A stretch of 64,000 nt of DNA from Enterococcus devriesei (GCF_001885905.1 NZ_JXKM01000005.1:124001-188000), one strand, 5' to 3'; numbered from the stretch's first letter, positions 17,189 through 28,931 are shown. The notes: generated by a model not told the origin, from the letters alone. Translations and numbers: made by a program.

Positions 17189-19720
17189 TTATAATCCTTT
17201 ACCGTGGCAATTTTTGTATTTCTTACCACTGCCGCAAGGGCATGGATCATTGCGTCCAACTTTTTCGACATGAACCGGTTGTTGTTTCGTTTCAGTCAAA
17301 TTTTTAGGATCGCCATCGGCCTCTACTGGGTGTTCCTCTTGGTTTTGAGCAACTTGTTCTCGTTGTACATTTTGGCGAATTTCCGCTTTCATGAAGAGAC
17401 GGGTCACTTCAAATTCGATTGCTCCTACCATGTCTTCAAACATCTTGTAGCCTTCGGTTTGATATTCAACTAATGGATTGTTTTGCCCGTAAGCTCGCAA
17501 GCCAACTGATTGACGTAATTGATCCATCGCATCGATATGATCGGTCCATTTTGTATCGACAACTCGCAAAATAACGACTTTTTCAAATTCCAATAATTGT
17601 TCTGGACTTTGTAATTGCGCTACTTTCGCATCAAAGACCTCTTTAGCACGACCATACAAATAATCTTTCATTTCTTCCGGTGTTTTGCCTTCGAAGTCGG
17701 CTTTTGAAACCGTGTCTTCGTGAACCAAGGTTGTTCCGGCAAAATCAGCCAACGCTTCAAGATTCCAATTTTCTTTTTCCAATTGAGTATGGCTGTCGAC
17801 TACTCGTGAGATCGTCCGACGTACCATGTTCAATAATTGCGGCGATAAATCTTTTTCGCCCATGATGACATCTTGACGTTGTTTATAAATAACTTCACGC
17901 TGTTCACGCATCACGTCATCGTATTGCAAGACGTTTTTACGTGTATCGTAGTTATTTCCTTCCACTCGTTTTTGGGCAGATTCCACTTGACGAGTCAGCA
18001 TCTTGCTTTGGATCACCGCATCTTCGTCTTCGACTTTCATCCGGTCTAAGAACGCTTTGATCCGTTCAGAACCGAAACGTTTCATTAAATCATCTTCCAA
18101 TGAAAGATAAAATTGTGAAACACCTGGATCTCCTTGACGACCTGAACGTCCCCGAAGCTGATTATCGATCCGGCGTGATTCATGACGTTCGGTACCAATT
18201 ACGGCTAAGCCGCCTAATTCAACAACGCCTAAACCAAGCTTAATATCGGTTCCTCGACCGGCCATGTTGGTGGCGATCGTTACGGAACCTTTTTGCCCAG
18301 CGTTCATAATGATTTCCGCTTCTTTAAAGTGGTTCTTGGCATTCAAGACTTCGTGAGGAACTTTTTCCGCATTCAGCATATTTGAAAGTAATTCAGAAGT
18401 TTCAACTGCCACAGTACCAACTAGAATTGGTTGACCTTTACGATGGCGTTCTTTAATATCTTGCACCACGGCATGAAATTTACTTTCTAAGGTTGGGTAC
18501 AATAAATCTGCGTGGTCCGCCCGGATAATTGGACGGTTCGTTGGAATTTGAACAACTTCAATATTATAGATTTCACGGAACTCTTCTTCTTCCGTTTTAG
18601 CTGTACCAGTCATCCCAGATAGTTTTTTGTACATCCGGAAGTAGTTTTGGAAAGTAATTGTTGCCATCGTTTTGGTTTCATCTTCGATCTCAACGCCTTC
18701 TTTGGCTTCGATCCCTTGATGCAACCCATCAGAATAACGACGACCGTCCATAATCCGTCCAGTAAATTGGTCAACGATTAGGACTTTACCTTCTTGAACC
18801 ACATAATCAATATCGCGAATCATGATGAAGTTCGCCCGCAAGGCTTGATCCAAATGATGGGTCAAGGCCGTGTTTTCTAAGTCATACAAGTTTTCTAAGC
18901 CGAAGTTTTCTTCTGCCTTTTCGATTCCTTGTTCAGTCAAACCGATTGTTTTTGATTGGATATCGATTTTGAAATCTTCATCTTCTTTTAGACGCTTCAC
19001 GAAATTATCCGTCCGCGTGTAAAGAGCCGTTGATTTTTCAGCAGCACCAGAAATGATCAATGGTGTCCGGGCTTCATCAATCAAAATTGAATCCACTTCA
19101 TCGACGATTGCGTAGTTCAATGGACGTTGAACCATTTGACTTTGGTAAACCACCATGTTGTCACGTAAATAGTCAAAGCCAAGCTCGTTATTCGTGCTAT
19201 AAGTGATATCACAATTGTAAGCTTCGCGTTTTTCATCGGCTGTTTTTGAGTTGATGTTCAAGCCAACACTTAAGCCAAGGAAATTATACAATTCACCCAT
19301 TTCAGTCGAGTCACGCGTAGACAAGTATTCGTTTACTGTAACAACGTGGACACCTTCACCAGTCAACGCATTCAAATAAACCGGCATCGTTGCTGTTAAG
19401 GTTTTCCCTTCACCTGTTTTCATTTCAGGGATATTTCCGTCGTGTAAGACGATCCCACCCATTAATTGGACATGGTAAGGATACAAGCCTAAAACCCGTT
19501 TCGCTGCTTCACGAACGACCGCGAAAGCTTCAGGTAATAACTCGTCTAGTGTTTCTCCTGCCTTATAACGTCCTCTAAATTCATCAGTCTTGCCGCGTAA
19601 CTGCTCATCTGATAATTTTTCCATGTCATCAGCATACGCTTCAACTTTATCAGCAATGCTGCTTAGACGCTTTAATTCTTTTTTATCGTTTTCGATCATT
19701 TTTCTAAGAAAGTTTGCCAT
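17189..19720 (-). CDS. secA: Preprotein translocase ATPase SecA
   Basis: An 843-residue motor that drives proteins through SecYEG. Nucleotide-binding domain 1 has MKTGEGKT (near 100) and the [11 protein letters not shown] box (near 208). The second helicase half carries the arginine finger region [10 protein letters not shown] near 510. The C-terminus ends in a zinc-binding SEC-C motif, [13 protein letters not shown]. Length is normal for Gram-positive SecA1. GGAG lies upstream of the start at 19720. It is followed by a terminator, so prfB probably has its own promoter as well. Confidence 0.98.
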   Translation of the reverse strand: MANFLRKMIENDKKELKRLSSIADKVEAYADDMEKLSDEQLRGKTDEFRGRYKAGETLDELLPEAFAVVREAAKRVLGLYPYHVQLMGGIVLHDGNIPEMKTGEGKTLTATMPVYLNALTGEGVHVVTVNEYLSTRDSTEMGELYNFLGLSVGLNINSKTADEKREAYNCDITYSTNNELGFDYLRDNMVVYQSQMVQRPLNYAIVDEVDSILIDEARTPLIISGAAEKSTALYTRTDNFVKRLKEDEDFKIDIQSKTIGLTEQGIEKAEENFGLENLYDLENTALTHHLDQALRANFIMIRDIDYVVQEGKVLIVDQFTGRIMDGRRYSDGLHQGIEAKEGVEIEDETKTMATITFQNYFRMYKKLSGMTGTAKTEEEEFREIYNIEVVQIPTNRPIIRADHADLLYPTLESKFHAVVQDIKERHRKGQPILVGTVAVETSELLSNMLNAEKVPHEVLNAKNHFKEAEIIMNAGQKGSVTIATNMAGRGTDIKLGLGVVELGGLAVIGTERHESRRIDNQLRGRSGRQGDPGVSQFYLSLEDDLMKRFGSERIKAFLDRMKVEDEDAVIQSKMLTRQVESAQKRVEGNNYDTRKNVLQYDDVMREQREVIYKQRQDVIMGEKDLSPQLLNMVRRTISRVVDSHTQLEKENWNLEALADFAGTTLVHEDTVSKADFEGKTPEEMKDYLYGRAKEVFDAKVAQLQSPEQLLEFEKVVILRVVDTKWTDHIDAMDQLRQSVGLRAYGQNNPLVEYQTEGYKMFEDMVGAIEFEVTRLFMKAEIRQNVQREQVAQNQEEHPVEADGDPKNLTETKQQPVHVEKVGRNDPCPCGSGKKYKNCHGKGL

Positions 19721-19949
19721 TCGTTTGTCTTATCTCCTTTAGTTCTTTTTCTATTTTTTGATAGAAACCCGCTAGTATATTTTATCATTAGTCCAACAGA
19801 AAAGAAACTTCTGTTAGCGAATAATGGCGTACTTAATAGAATGATTAAACTTTCTTTTAGTATTTTTGATTCTTCCTTTCATATCAATGACCGTTACTTC
19901 TTTTTTTCGACTGATTTCAAAAGCTTTATTTTGTCTGAAAATAAAAAAA

Positions 19950-19971
19950 CCTTCCAGCTTCAGCTGGAAGG
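19950..19971 (-). terminator. Rho-independent terminator of hpf
   Basis: CCTTCCAGCT (19950-19959) and AGCTGGAAGG (19962-19971) form the stem, with the inner pairs opening into a short loop. The minus strand then has a T run (A run at 19943-19949). It lies 14 bases after the hpf stop. Confidence 0.85.
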
Positions 19972-19984
19972 CATTATTCTTTGA

Positions 19985-20530
19985 TTAATCTGTTTCGATC
20001 AAACCATATTTGCCGTCTTTACGACGATAAACAATACTTGTACCATTCGTTTCAGCATCTTCAAAAATGAAGAAGTTGTGTCCAAGCATATTCATTTGTA
20101 AGACTGCTTCTTCGCTGCCCATTGGTTTTAGTGATAAGCGTTTTGTACGTACGATTTCTAATTCTGATTCTTCAGAATCTTCAGCGTTCACTAACACTTC
20201 CACGTCACGTTCAGGCACACCGGTCTCACGCGCTTTACGATTAATTTTTGTTTTAAATTTGCGGATCTGACGCTCTAATTTATCCACAACCAAATCAATA
20301 CTTGCATATAAATCTGGTGAAGTTTCTTCGGCCCGAAGAACTAAGTAAGGTAATGGAATCGTTACTTCAACTTTCGCAGTTTTTTCTGTGTAAACCTTCA
20401 AATTTACATAAGCAGTTGCGTCCGGAACATCAGTGAAGTAGCGTTCTAACTTACCTACTTTCTTTTCAACGTAATTGCGGATAGCTTCGGTAACTTCGAT
20501 GTTTTCTCCTCGAACATTATATCTAAACAT
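19985..20530 (-). CDS. hpf: Ribosome hibernation promoting factor, long form
   Basis: A 181-residue protein that dimerises 70S ribosomes into 100S particles in stationary phase. Residues 1-105 form the HPF/YfiA ribosome-binding domain ([20 protein letters not shown]), and residues about 125-181 form the C-terminal dimerisation domain ([20 protein letters not shown]). The start at 20530 has an AAAGGGG site; the open frame extends 42 codons upstream, but those residues do not fit the family. It lies between comFC and secA, the usual place in Lactobacillales. Confidence 0.97.
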   Translation of the reverse strand: MFRYNVRGENIEVTEAIRNYVEKKVGKLERYFTDVPDATAYVNLKVYTEKTAKVEVTIPLPYLVLRAEETSPDLYASIDLVVDKLERQIRKFKTKINRKARETGVPERDVEVLVNAEDSEESELEIVRTKRLSLKPMGSEEAVLQMNMLGHNFFIFEDAETNGTSIVYRRKDGKYGLIETD

Positions 20531-20667
20531 ACGTATTGCCCCTTTCGTCTTACCAACTGAAGATTGAGGAAGGACCACTCTTACCTCTCTTCTTAACCCT
20601 ATTATAGCGAACTCTAATCCTTTTGCAAAGTAAATCGCTACCAATTTTGGCAGCAAAATTTTAGCAT

Positions 20668-21333
20668 TTATCGAGCAAAAGTCAGAGTTTTCACCGTTTC
20701 TACGCCATTTTGATAGAGCAACTCGGCCCCGTGGACCAATGTACGGCCTGTTGTATAAACATCATCCACTAATAAAACTCTTTGATTTCTAATTTTTTCT
20801 TTTGACACCTTCAACGTAAAAGGCTGCTCCATTTTTAACCGCTCGGCGCGTGTTTTTCCTGACTGAGGCGCCAACTCTTTACGCTCCAATAAAAAGTGAT
20901 ATGCTGGTTTCGTCAACTCTAAGCAGCCGCTGACTTGATTAAAGCCCCGCGTAGCAAAACGTTCTTTTGAAAGAGGCATTGGGCAAATCAAATAGTCACG
21001 ATAATTTTTCAGTGCTTGATTCAGTTCAGCGGTAAAGGCTCCTCGTAAACGATAATCTCCAGTAAATTTATAGCCTTCGATCCATTGGCGAAAACCTGCA
21101 TCATAGTAAAAAAGTCCACGATTTTCTAAAACAAAGCCGACTTGCTTTTGCCATTGAAGACAATCGCCGCATAATTCAGCTGAATTGGGACGACCACAAC
21201 CGGGACAAGCCGCCTTCTGTTCAATCACAGTGAAAAGCTGCTGACAATGAAAACAGCGGTGACTGCCTTGAAAGAATAATTCCAGTAATGTCAGATTTTT
21301 AATCAGCTCTTTTTGACAGCAACTACAGTGCAT
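20668..21333 (-). CDS. comFC: Competence protein ComFC (phosphoribosyltransferase-like)
   Basis: A 221-residue protein needed for DNA uptake in competent Gram-positive bacteria. A zinc ribbon lies at the N-terminus (CSCC near residue 3, then CFHC, CPGC and CGDC). The phosphoribosyltransferase motif [14 protein letters not shown] is near residue 190. Its start overlaps the comFA 3' end by 11 bases, so the two are translationally coupled. Whether this strain is naturally competent cannot be judged from the window. Confidence 0.93.
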   Translation of the reverse strand: MHCSCCQKELIKNLTLLELFFQGSHRCFHCQQLFTVIEQKAACPGCGRPNSAELCGDCLQWQKQVGFVLENRGLFYYDAGFRQWIEGYKFTGDYRLRGAFTAELNQALKNYRDYLICPMPLSKERFATRGFNQVSGCLELTKPAYHFLLERKELAPQSGKTRAERLKMEQPFTLKVSKEKIRNQRVLLVDDVYTTGRTLVHGAELLYQNGVETVKTLTFAR

Positions 21334-22627
21334 CGATCAAGCCCTCCTGTAACGCTCGTTGATTATGATTTCTAATCTCTTTGATTGCTGTTTTTATGTC
21401 CCTTGTCATTTCACTAGTCACAAAGACGACCTCCGCTTCGGAATAAGCTCCTTTGCGATCAGCTCGACCAGCAATCTGGACTAGCGCTGCTTGATTAAAG
21501 ACACGATGTGATGCTTGTAACACCACCACCGAAATATTTTCAAAGGTCACACCTCGCTCTAAAATCGTCGTTGTAAGTAGCAAGTCATACCGACCTTCAC
21601 GCATATTTTCAACTTTAACCAAGCGTTCCTTATCTTTGGAGAACACGGTTGTCAATCGACTATCAGCCAAATTGGCTTTAAAATAGCTTTCGATTTTTGC
21701 TAATAGCTGGATACTCGGACAAAAAAGCAAAACATGATTTTTTGTTAATAGTAAAAGTATCCGCCGTAACATTTTTTTATTCAGATGGCCTCGATTTAAT
21801 GATTTTTCTAAGTTCAATGTCCATAGGACCTCCGGCAAAACCAGGGGACGCCGGTGATAGCGTGCCGGCAAGTAATAACGGCAATCGACTGCTTGCCTTA
21901 ATTTTTGATCCGGCGTTGCGCTGAGATAAATTCGCTTTGCTTTTTCCCGTTGTGCCCGTTCCACCGCTTGAGGCAGTAATGGATCTGTACTGTAAGGAAA
22001 GGCGTCCACCTCATCTACAATCACCAAATCAAAAGAGTCCTGATAGCGTAACAGCTGATGAACGGTGCAAATAACAAAGGTATCTCCGGCATCTTTTCGT
22101 TCTTGTCCGTGGAACAGACTGATCTTTTCTTTAGGAAAAGCCTGTCGGAAGCGTAAATAGAGTTCATTACAGACATCTACTCGTGGAGAAGTCAGCACCA
22201 CCCGTTGTCCCTTTTCCAAAACCGCTTTGATTAACGGAAACAAAATCTCTGTCTTCCCTGCACCAGTGACTGCCCACAGCAAAAAGGTTTTCCCAATCGG
22301 TTGATCTGTGACTAAGCGCCGGGCAATTTTTTCCTGAGCTGCAGAAAAGACTCCCGACCAAGCTAAGACAACTTTTCTTGCGGACAATTCTTTCACAGGA
22401 AAATAATAAAGAAAAGAATGACTGGTAATCCTTCCTAACGCTAAGCAAACCGGACAATAGAAGAAACCCGCCGGCAGCGCTGCTTGAGAAAGATTTCCAC
22501 AACGTTGGCAAAACCAACGCTCTCCCACTGCGTTCATCGCTGGGATTTTTCTAGCCTGATTCAAGTCAACATCAGGATAAAAGACTTGCCACTCTTGTCG
22601 CAATAACCGCTGGCCTGTGATCGCCAT
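21323..22627 (-). CDS. comFA: Competence DNA translocase ComFA
   Basis: A 434-residue DEAD-box-type helicase that helps pull DNA into the cell during transformation. A zinc finger CQRCGNLSQ...CPVC lies near residues 40-62. Walker A is AVTGAGKTE near 118, the DEVD box is IVDEVDAF near 205, and the helicase C-terminal motif VQIAGRADRKG is near 385. Length is normal. It overlaps comFC. The 145 bases upstream hold the 3' element of the preceding gene. Confidence 0.94.
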   Translation of the reverse strand: MAITGQRLLRQEWQVFYPDVDLNQARKIPAMNAVGERWFCQRCGNLSQAALPAGFFYCPVCLALGRITSHSFLYYFPVKELSARKVVLAWSGVFSAAQEKIARRLVTDQPIGKTFLLWAVTGAGKTEILFPLIKAVLEKGQRVVLTSPRVDVCNELYLRFRQAFPKEKISLFHGQERKDAGDTFVICTVHQLLRYQDSFDLVIVDEVDAFPYSTDPLLPQAVERAQREKAKRIYLSATPDQKLRQAVDCRYYLPARYHRRPLVLPEVLWTLNLEKSLNRGHLNKKMLRRILLLLTKNHVLLFCPSIQLLAKIESYFKANLADSRLTTVFSKDKERLVKVENMREGRYDLLLTTTILERGVTFENISVVVLQASHRVFNQAALVQIAGRADRKGAYSEAEVVFVTSEMTRDIKTAIKEIRNHNQRALQEGLIDAL

Positions 22628-22669
22628 TTAATCACTCCTAAAAAACATTCTTATCAAAAGATACGCAAA

Positions 22670-22745
22670 AAAAGAAGCTTGGACATTAATCTAATCCCAG
22701 CTCCTACTTACATATAAACGGTGGTCCCGAAATAGCTTCTTGGGA
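22670..22745 (-). terminator. 3' element with terminator-like hairpin after the DUF7662-like gene
   Basis: On the minus strand a segment containing AGCTATTTCGGGACC and CCGTTTAT is followed by GGAGCTGGGAT...ATGTCCAAGCTTC and a run of seven T. The stem is imperfect. The arrangement matches the segments after ftsX (14186-14262) and secA (17132-17188). Confidence 0.6.
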
Positions 22746-22772
22746 AATAACCCACACACTTCTTTCACAAAC

Positions 22773-23054
22773 TCAAATTAACCAATTCGATTTTACCAAT
22801 TTATTAAAAACGATATATTCTTTATTCAGATTGACCTGCACGACTTCATAGTTGGCATTCAGCCAGCCATAAGCACCTTTTTCTGGATGGCGGTAATCGT
22901 TCGCCCACCAATCGAGATCATGTCGGGCAGTCAGTGGCAAGCCGCTTCTAGGAAACAACAGCTCGTCAAATTGGGTGAAGGTCAGCGTCACTTGAGAGCC
23001 GTTATTATTTTTTAAATAATGGGTAATTGCATCATATTTTTTTACACGGGTCAT
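22773..23054 (-). CDS. Small protein resembling the DUF7662 family
   Basis: A 93-residue soluble protein of unknown role. It has the pattern YDAITHYLKNN, then a hydrophobic segment VTLTFTQFDELLF, then LPLTARHDLDWWANDYRHP and GWLNANYEVVQVN, which is how I recall a family of small proteins sometimes compared with restriction-endonuclease-associated folds. The function is not known. The start at 23054 is chosen because GGTGAG sits eight bases before it; the ATG at 23060 is too close to that site. It is divergent from the YigZ gene. Confidence 0.65.
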   Translation of the reverse strand: MTRVKKYDAITHYLKNNNGSQVTLTFTQFDELLFPRSGLPLTARHDLDWWANDYRHPEKGAYGWLNANYEVVQVNLNKEYIVFNKLVKSNWLI

Positions 23055-23108
23055 AGTCATCTCTCACCTTCAAAATTTTCAATTCTCACTTGTATCCTTA
23101 CTTGATAG

Positions 23109-23138
23109 TTGAAACCGGCCCTACTTTTCTCCTATACT
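23109..23138 (+). promoter_or_regulatory. Candidate promoter of the YigZ-family gene
   Basis: TTGAAA (23109-23114) and TATACT (23133-23138) are separated by 18 bases, about 30 bases before the start at 23170. GCGAGG lies before the ATG. Confidence 0.55.
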
Positions 23139-23169
23139 GAAAACAAGAGAAAAAAAGCGAGGCTAAATC

Positions 23170-23811
23170 ATGCTGCAAAATTATCGTACGATCAAACAAG
23201 ACCATCAACATGAGATCGAAATCAAAAAATCTCGTTTCATTTGTTTCTTAAAGCGAATCGACTCTGAAGAAGAAGCTAAAGCCTTTATCCAACAGCTGAA
23301 AAAAGAGCATTGGAAAGCGAATCATAACTGCAGCGCCTTTGTCTTAGGTGAGCGCAGCGAGATCCAGCGTTCTTCTGATGACGGTGAACCTAGTGGAACC
23401 GCCGGGGTACCGATGCTTGAAGTATTAAAGAAAAATGATTTGATCAATGTCTGTGCCGTCGTGACTCGGTACTTCGGTGGCACCAAGCTAGGAGCCGGCG
23501 GATTGATTCGTGCGTATTCAGGCGCGGTCGCCCAGGCTATTGCCGATATTGGCATCGTTGAGGGCCGGCTACAGCAAGAAGTTCTGATCCAATTGGATTA
23601 TTCGAACTGGGGCAAACTAGAAAATTTCTTAACGGCTCAAAAGATCACCGTCAAAGACACGCAATTCACTGATCAAGTGGTCGCCACTTGCATGGTGGAC
23701 GAAGCACAAGTTCCAGCTTTTGAAGAACAGATTACCGATTTATTAAATGGCCAAGCAAACTTTACTTTGGGCGAGGTCAGCTATTTTGAACGAGTCATCC
23801 AAGAGGCCTAG
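23170..23811 (+). CDS. YigZ/IMPACT family protein
   Basis: A 213-residue protein. Residues about 15-125 form the IMPACT N-terminal domain (KKSRFICFLKRIDSEEEA, HNCSAFVLGE, SSDDGEPSGTAGVPMLEVL, TRYFGGTKLGAGGL), with very conserved motifs. A DUF1949-type C-terminal domain follows. The family is widespread; in eukaryotes IMPACT controls Gcn2, and the bacterial role is unsettled. It is one of the few plus-strand genes in this half of the window and ends 10 bases from the convergent GntR gene. Confidence 0.93.
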   Translation: MLQNYRTIKQDHQHEIEIKKSRFICFLKRIDSEEEAKAFIQQLKKEHWKANHNCSAFVLGERSEIQRSSDDGEPSGTAGVPMLEVLKKNDLINVCAVVTRYFGGTKLGAGGLIRAYSGAVAQAIADIGIVEGRLQQEVLIQLDYSNWGKLENFLTAQKITVKDTQFTDQVVATCMVDEAQVPAFEEQITDLLNGQANFTLGEVSYFERVIQEA

Positions 23812-23820
23812 CTTCTTGGA

Positions 23821-24525
23821 TTATTTTTCTAAATAAAATTCAAAACGGCTGCCAACATACTGCGTACGCACATACTCAAATGGGCGTTCATCCGCTAAAT
23901 AGGAAACTTGGCGCAGGCGTAAAATCGCGTCGCCACGTTTAACAGCTAAATATTCGGCTGTTTGCTCCGAAGCTAAAACAGCAGAAACGGTTTGATTGGC
24001 ACGTCCGATCTCAAAGCCTTTTTCTTGCAAGCTATGATAAAAAGAATCTGTGATTTCTTCTTTGCTGAAGCCTTCGACTAGTTTTGCAGGAATACTCGCC
24101 ACTTCGAAACAAATTGGCACTTCATCTGCATAACGAATTCGTTCCATCCGCAACACTTGCTCGCCTTTGTCTAAGCCAAGTTTTTCTGCTTCACTAGAAC
24201 TGGCACGAGAATTAAAAAAGGAAATCGTTTTGCTAGAAGGAATCTTTCCCAAGGATTCCATGATATCAGTAAAGCTCGTTGTCCCGCTCATTTTTTCTTG
24301 GACTTTTTTACTGGCGACGTAAGTTCCTGAACCGATTTTCCGCTCTAAGATTCCCTCGTCCGATAACGTTTGGATCGCTTGGCGCAAGGTCATTCGACTG
24401 ACGCCAAATTTTAACGACAATTCACGCTCAGAAGGTAAGCGATCACCCACTTTCCACACGCCATTTTCAATCTCATGTTTTAATTGATCATGGATTTGAA
24501 TATATACGGGCACTTGATTTGCCAC
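23821..24525 (-). CDS. GntR/HutC-family regulator with UTRA effector domain
   Basis: A 234-residue repressor. Residues about 5-70 form the winged helix-turn-helix (LPSERELSLKFGVSRMTLRQ, then GSGTYVASKK). Residues about 95-230 are a UTRA ligand-binding domain, which commonly senses a sugar phosphate such as glucosamine-6-phosphate. It resembles NagR/YvoA and DasR proteins, which bind TGGTATATACC-like sites, and such a site lies in its own promoter. The start is GTG at 24525, nine bases after AGGAG. No sugar catabolic gene is adjacent, so other targets lie elsewhere. Confidence 0.9.
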   Translation of the reverse strand: MANQVPVYIQIHDQLKHEIENGVWKVGDRLPSERELSLKFGVSRMTLRQAIQTLSDEGILERKIGSGTYVASKKVQEKMSGTTSFTDIMESLGKIPSSKTISFFNSRASSSEAEKLGLDKGEQVLRMERIRYADEVPICFEVASIPAKLVEGFSKEEITDSFYHSLQEKGFEIGRANQTVSAVLASEQTAEYLAVKRGDAILRLRQVSYLADERPFEYVRTQYVGSRFEFYLEK

Positions 24526-24556
24526 ATTCCATCACTCCTGTTGATTTTCTATATTT

Positions 24557-24585
24557 ATTATAACTGGTATATACCTAATGTACAA
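24557..24585 (-). promoter_or_regulatory. GntR promoter with palindromic operator in the spacer
   Basis: TTGTAC (24585-24580) and TATAAT (24562-24557) on the minus strand are 17 bases apart. The spacer holds the perfect 10-base palindrome GGTATATACC (24566-24575), the shape of NagR/DasR-type operators. The regulator almost certainly represses itself here. Confidence 0.75.
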
Positions 24586-24655
24586 TAATAACCCTTCCCA
24601 ATTTCCCAACTAACTAGTCGATTGCCTGCAATAATCAGTTATTGACGTAAAAAAA

Positions 24656-24684
24656 AGAGTAGACCATTTGAATCGGCCTACCCT
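24656..24684 (-). terminator. Terminator of the activase gene
   Basis: Arms AGAGTAGACC (24656-24665) and GGCCTACCCT (24675-24684) pair with two G-U pairs, followed on the minus strand by eight T. It lies just after the stop at 24690. Confidence 0.8.
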
Positions 24685-24689
24685 ATTCT

Positions 24690-27600
24690 TTAACTTTTTA
24701 CTTCTTCTTTTAATTGCTTGTTAGCGGTCGCCATCATTAAACGAATCCGATTCAATTGATTGACGATGGAAACGCCTGGATCATAATCGATCGCGGCAAT
24801 ATTGGATTTTGGATACTGATGACGCAATTCTTTAATGACACCTTTACCTACAACATGGTTCGGCAGACAACCAAAAGGCTGCATGCAGACAATATTATTG
24901 ACCCCGGTCTTCAAGAGATCAATCATTTCGCCAGTCAAGAACCAGCCTTCACCCGTATGATTCCCAATCGAAAGAATCTTGCTGGCATCTTCCGCTAATT
25001 GATAAATCGAATGAATCCCTGTGAAACGATCCGAAGCGCGCAACGCTTTATCCATCGGTTTTTCCACGAATTCAATTAATTTGATCGCCATCTCAGCCAG
25101 ATTTTTGCTCTTTTTAGACATTCCCATATTGTCATATTTCCAAATTTGATTGTATAAAGAATAGTTCATGAAACCAATCAAATCCGGTACGACTGCCTCG
25201 GCGCCTTCTGCTTCTAACAGCCGGACAATATCATTGTTGGCAGTTGGCGAGTATTTCACCAAAATTTCTCCAACAACACCGACTTTTGGCTTAACTTCAT
25301 CAGAAATTGGTACCGTATCAAAGTCTTTGATGATCTTTTTCATATTCATATTGAACAGGGTCAATGAACCATTGCGAACATTGCCTTCGACTTTTTTCAG
25401 CCATTCCTCATGTAAGGCATCGATCTGACCTTCTACTAGTTCATAAGGCCGCGTACGGTATACGACGCGTTCAAAGAGATCGCCATAAAGAATTGCCACA
25501 ACAATCCGTTTTAACATTGGTAAGGTGTACTTGAAGCCTGGGTTGCTTTCCACTCCTTTGTTTCCTAGTGACACGGAAACGACGGGCACTTGTGGGAAGC
25601 CGGCATCATTCAGGGCCTTACGCAATAATGGAATGTAATTCGTCGCCCGGCAGCCGCCACCAGTTTGACTCATCATGACACTGGTATTGTTTAAATCATA
25701 TTCGCCGCTTTGCAACGCTTCGACCAATTGTCCGATCGAAATGATCGCTGGATAACAAGAATCGTTATTCACGTATTTCAATCCAACATTGACGGCCTCA
25801 CGGTCCATCGCTGGTAAGCAGACGACATTATAGCCTGAAGCCTCCAACGCAACATCGAATAAGCCAGATTGATGGATCGGACTAAGCATTGGCAAGAGCA
25901 AAGTATGTTTTTTTCGCATTTCCTTCGTGAAGACGATTTTTTCTGGTTCTTCAAAACGTCTAACGGGTTGGAAGTTAGATTTATCCCGCTCATTGACTGC
26001 TGCTTTTAACGAACGTAAACGAATTCTGATGGCACCTAAGTTGGACCCTTCATCAATCTTCAAAACAGTATAGATTTTGCCGTATTGTTCCATGATTTCT
26101 TCGACTTGGTCCGTGGTGACCGCATCTAGTCCACAACCGAAGGAATTCAATTGAACAAGCTCCAGATTTTTGGATTTGGCCACCACTCGAGCGGCCGCAT
26201 ATAAACGTGAATGGTAGACCCATTGATTGACGACCCGTAAATTACCGACATCGCTTAAATGGGAGACACTGTCTTCGGTTAGAACATGGAAGCCTTCTTG
26301 GGTAATGACTTCCGCGATTCCGTGATTGATCTCTGGATCTAAATGATACGGACGACCAGAAAGAACGACGCCTCGCTCGCCTTTTTGATTCAGCATCAGA
26401 AGCGTTTCTTCCCCTTTTTGGCGAATATCATTTTTGAAGGTTTCTAATTCTTCATAGGCATGATGCAACGCTTTGTCGACTTCGGTTTGGGTGATCCCTA
26501 AATCTTGGAAGCAACGTCCTAAAACTTTGGCTACTGAAGCTTCATTGGCTAAATTCAAATAAGGATTACGATAATCCACCTTGCCGTCACGGATGTCATC
26601 AACATTATTGCGGATCACATCTGGATAGCTTTGGACGATTGGACAGTTGAAATGATTGTCGGCTTCTTTTGATTCTTCCCGCTCAAAGACCACACCAGGA
26701 TAGAAAATCATTGGTACGCCACCATCGATTAAGGCTTGGATATGGCCGTGAGCAATTTTGGCTGGGTAACAGGCCGTATCACTTGGGATCGTCTCCATTC
26801 CTTGTTCATACAATTCTTTATTTGAGCGTGGTGATAATTTCACGCGGAATCCAAGGTCGCTGAAGAAGGTATGCCACAAAGGATAATTTTCATACATATT
26901 CAAGACCCGTGGAATCCCGATTTCTCCTCGCACCGCTTCTTTTTTACGTAATGGACGATATTTGAAGAGCCGTTTATATTTATACTCCACCAGATTGACT
27001 TTTTTATCTTCCCGTTTCACTTTGATCCGAGCGCCTCGCTCACAGCGATTGCCGGTGATAAATTGCCGTCCGTCGGAGAATAACGTAACCGTAAGCATAC
27101 AATTATTTTCACACAATCCGCAATGAGTAAATTCTTTTTCTGCGGTAAAGCTGTCGATCTCCGCCAAAGATAATGTCTCAGTCGTTTCACCGACCTCATA
27201 ATTTTCTAAAGCAATCAATGCCGCGCCGAATGCGCCCATTAAACCGGCGATTGATGGGCGAACGACTTCACGGCCGGTCACCATTTCAAACGCCCGTAAC
27301 ACCGCTTCATTATAGAAAGTCCCACCTTGGCAAACGATCTTTTCGCCCAACTCTTCGGGACGACGAACCTTAATTACTTTATAGATGGCATTTTTAATGA
27401 CGGAGTAAGATAAGCCGGCGGAGATATCCCCAACTGAGGCGCCTTCTTTTTGAACTTGTTTCACTTTTGAATTCATAAAGACAGTACAGCGAGAGCCTAA
27501 GTCCACTGGTCCTTTTGATTTCAAGGCCGCTTGCGCAAAGTCTTCTACTTTATAATTCAATGATTTAGCAAAGGTCTCGATGAAAGAGCCACAACCGGAT

Positions 27601-28931
27601 GAACAGGCTTCATTCAACTGGATCGATGACAGCGCGCCATCTTTAATCGTCATCGCCTTCATGTCTTGTCCGCCGATGTCTAAAATAAAATCAACGCCTG
27701 GTTGGAAATGATTCGCCGCTTTGTAATGCGCCATCGTTTCTACTTCACCGATATCCACCTTCAAGGCGTTTTTGATTAATTGCTCCCCATAACCAGTTAC
27801 TGCTGCTTTTCCGATAAAGACATTCTCAGGTAATTTTTGATACAAATCTTTTAAGACGGTCATCGTCGTTTCTAAGGGCTGACCTTGATTGTTGCCATAA
27901 AATGAAAACATGAGATTACCGCTCTCATCGATCAAGGCCACTTTGGTCGTGGTAGAACCGGCATCGATTCCTAAGAACGCCACGCCTTCATGTTCATTCA
28001 AATCCTTTTCTTGCGCTTGGGCTTGCCCATGACGCAGCCGGAAATCAGCGAGATCCGCCTCGTCTTTAAATAAAGGTTCCAACGTATCAGAAGGCGATAA
28101 GTGTCCTTCTTCTGCCGTAGTCAAACGATGCAGCAATTCTTCTAATGAAGAAACGGGTGCTTCTTCTGAATAAAAAGCGGCGCCCATTGCTACAAAAAGT
28201 TGTGGATTTTCAGGAAAGATCACATTCTCTGGGGCGATGTTCAATGTCTCGATAAAGCGTTGACGCAGTTCAGACATAAAGAATAACGGCCCACCGAGAA
28301 AAGCGATGTTCCCTTTGATTTTACGACCGGCTGCTAAACCGGCGATTGTTTGGTTTACAACGGCTTGAAAAATACTCGCCGCGATATCTTCTTTCGCTGC
28401 TCCTTCATTGATCAAAGGCTGCACATCGGTTTTGGCGAAAACGCCGCAACGAGAAGCAATCGGATAAAGTGTCTTATAATTTTTTGCCAGTTCATTGACC
28501 CCGTTGGCATCCGTCTTTAACAAGACTGCCATCTGGTCAATAAAGGCTCCCGTTCCACCGGCGCAGCTACCGTTCATCCGCTGCTCCAAAGCACCTTCAA
28601 AGAATGTAATCTTCGCATCTTCTCCGCCTAATTCAATCGCCACATCCGTTTCTGGAATGACTTCTTCCACGGTGCGTGTACACGCGATCACCTCTTGGAC
28701 GAAAGGAATGTCTAAAACATCAGCTAGTCCCATCCCACCGGAACCTGTGATACTCATCGTCATTTTTTGGTTGCCAAGTACCTCTTCTGCTTCTCGCAGC
28801 ACACGTTCTGTGGCAGTTTTCACATCCGAAAAATGCCGTTCGTATTTTGCAAAGAGACTTTCATTTTGTTCATTTAAAATGACCAACTTGACGGTTGTAG
28901 AGCCTACATCGATCCCCGCTCGTAATGTCAT
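24690..28931 (-). CDS. Large fused acyl-CoA dehydratase activase / dehydratase-like protein
   Basis: A 1413-residue protein with two BadF/BadG/BcrA/BcrD-type ATPase domains in tandem: [14 protein letters not shown] at residue 5 and [15 protein letters not shown] near 320. Each carries the iron-sulfur-ligand cysteines of HgdC-type activases ([11 protein letters not shown] with [17 protein letters not shown] with GSRCTVF). A cysteine cluster [12 protein letters not shown] near 600 and a long DUF2229/HgdB-like region follow ([17 protein letters not shown] near 745, then [12 protein letters not shown]). Such activases use ATP to inject an electron into 2-hydroxyacyl-CoA dehydratases. No separate dehydratase subunit lies nearby, so the C-terminal half may be the partner or the substrate may differ. 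A TetR gene is divergent and may control it. The physiological substrate is unknown. Confidence 0.9.
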   Translation of the reverse strand: MTLRAGIDVGSTTVKLVILNEQNESLFAKYERHFSDVKTATERVLREAEEVLGNQKMTMSITGSGGMGLADVLDIPFVQEVIACTRTVEEVIPETDVAIELGGEDAKITFFEGALEQRMNGSCAGGTGAFIDQMAVLLKTDANGVNELAKNYKTLYPIASRCGVFAKTDVQPLINEGAAKEDIAASIFQAVVNQTIAGLAAGRKIKGNIAFLGGPLFFMSELRQRFIETLNIAPENVIFPENPQLFVAMGAAFYSEEAPVSSLEELLHRLTTAEEGHLSPSDTLEPLFKDEADLADFRLRHGQAQAQEKDLNEHEGVAFLGIDAGSTTTKVALIDESGNLMFSFYGNNQGQPLETTMTVLKDLYQKLPENVFIGKAAVTGYGEQLIKNALKVDIGEVETMAHYKAANHFQPGVDFILDIGGQDMKAMTIKDGALSSIQLNEACSSGCGSFIETFAKSLNYKVEDFAQAALKSKGPVDLGSRCTVFMNSKVKQVQKEGASVGDISAGLSYSVIKNAIYKVIKVRRPEELGEKIVCQGGTFYNEAVLRAFEMVTGREVVRPSIAGLMGAFGAALIALENYEVGETTETLSLAEIDSFTAEKEFTHCGLCENNCMLTVTLFSDGRQFITGNRCERGARIKVKREDKKVNLVEYKYKRLFKYRPLRKKEAVRGEIGIPRVLNMYENYPLWHTFFSDLGFRVKLSPRSNKELYEQGMETIPSDTACYPAKIAHGHIQALIDGGVPMIFYPGVVFEREESKEADNHFNCPIVQSYPDVIRNNVDDIRDGKVDYRNPYLNLANEASVAKVLGRCFQDLGITQTEVDKALHHAYEELETFKNDIRQKGEETLLMLNQKGERGVVLSGRPYHLDPEINHGIAEVITQEGFHVLTEDSVSHLSDVGNLRVVNQWVYHSRLYAAARVVAKSKNLELVQLNSFGCGLDAVTTDQVEEIMEQYGKIYTVLKIDEGSNLGAIRIRLRSLKAAVNERDKSNFQPVRRFEEPEKIVFTKEMRKKHTLLLPMLSPIHQSGLFDVALEASGYNVVCLPAMDREAVNVGLKYVNNDSCYPAIISIGQLVEALQSGEYDLNNTSVMMSQTGGGCRATNYIPLLRKALNDAGFPQVPVVSVSLGNKGVESNPGFKYTLPMLKRIVVAILYGDLFERVVYRTRPYELVEGQIDALHEEWLKKVEGNVRNGSLTLFNMNMKKIIKDFDTVPISDEVKPKVGVVGEILVKYSPTANNDIVRLLEAEGAEAVVPDLIGFMNYSLYNQIWKYDNMGMSKKSKNLAEMAIKLIEFVEKPMDKALRASDRFTGIHSIYQLAEDASKILSIGNHTGEGWFLTGEMIDLLKTGVNNIVCMQPFGCLPNHVVGKGVIKELRHQYPKSNIAAIDYDPGVSIVNQLNRIRLMMATANKQLKEEVKS

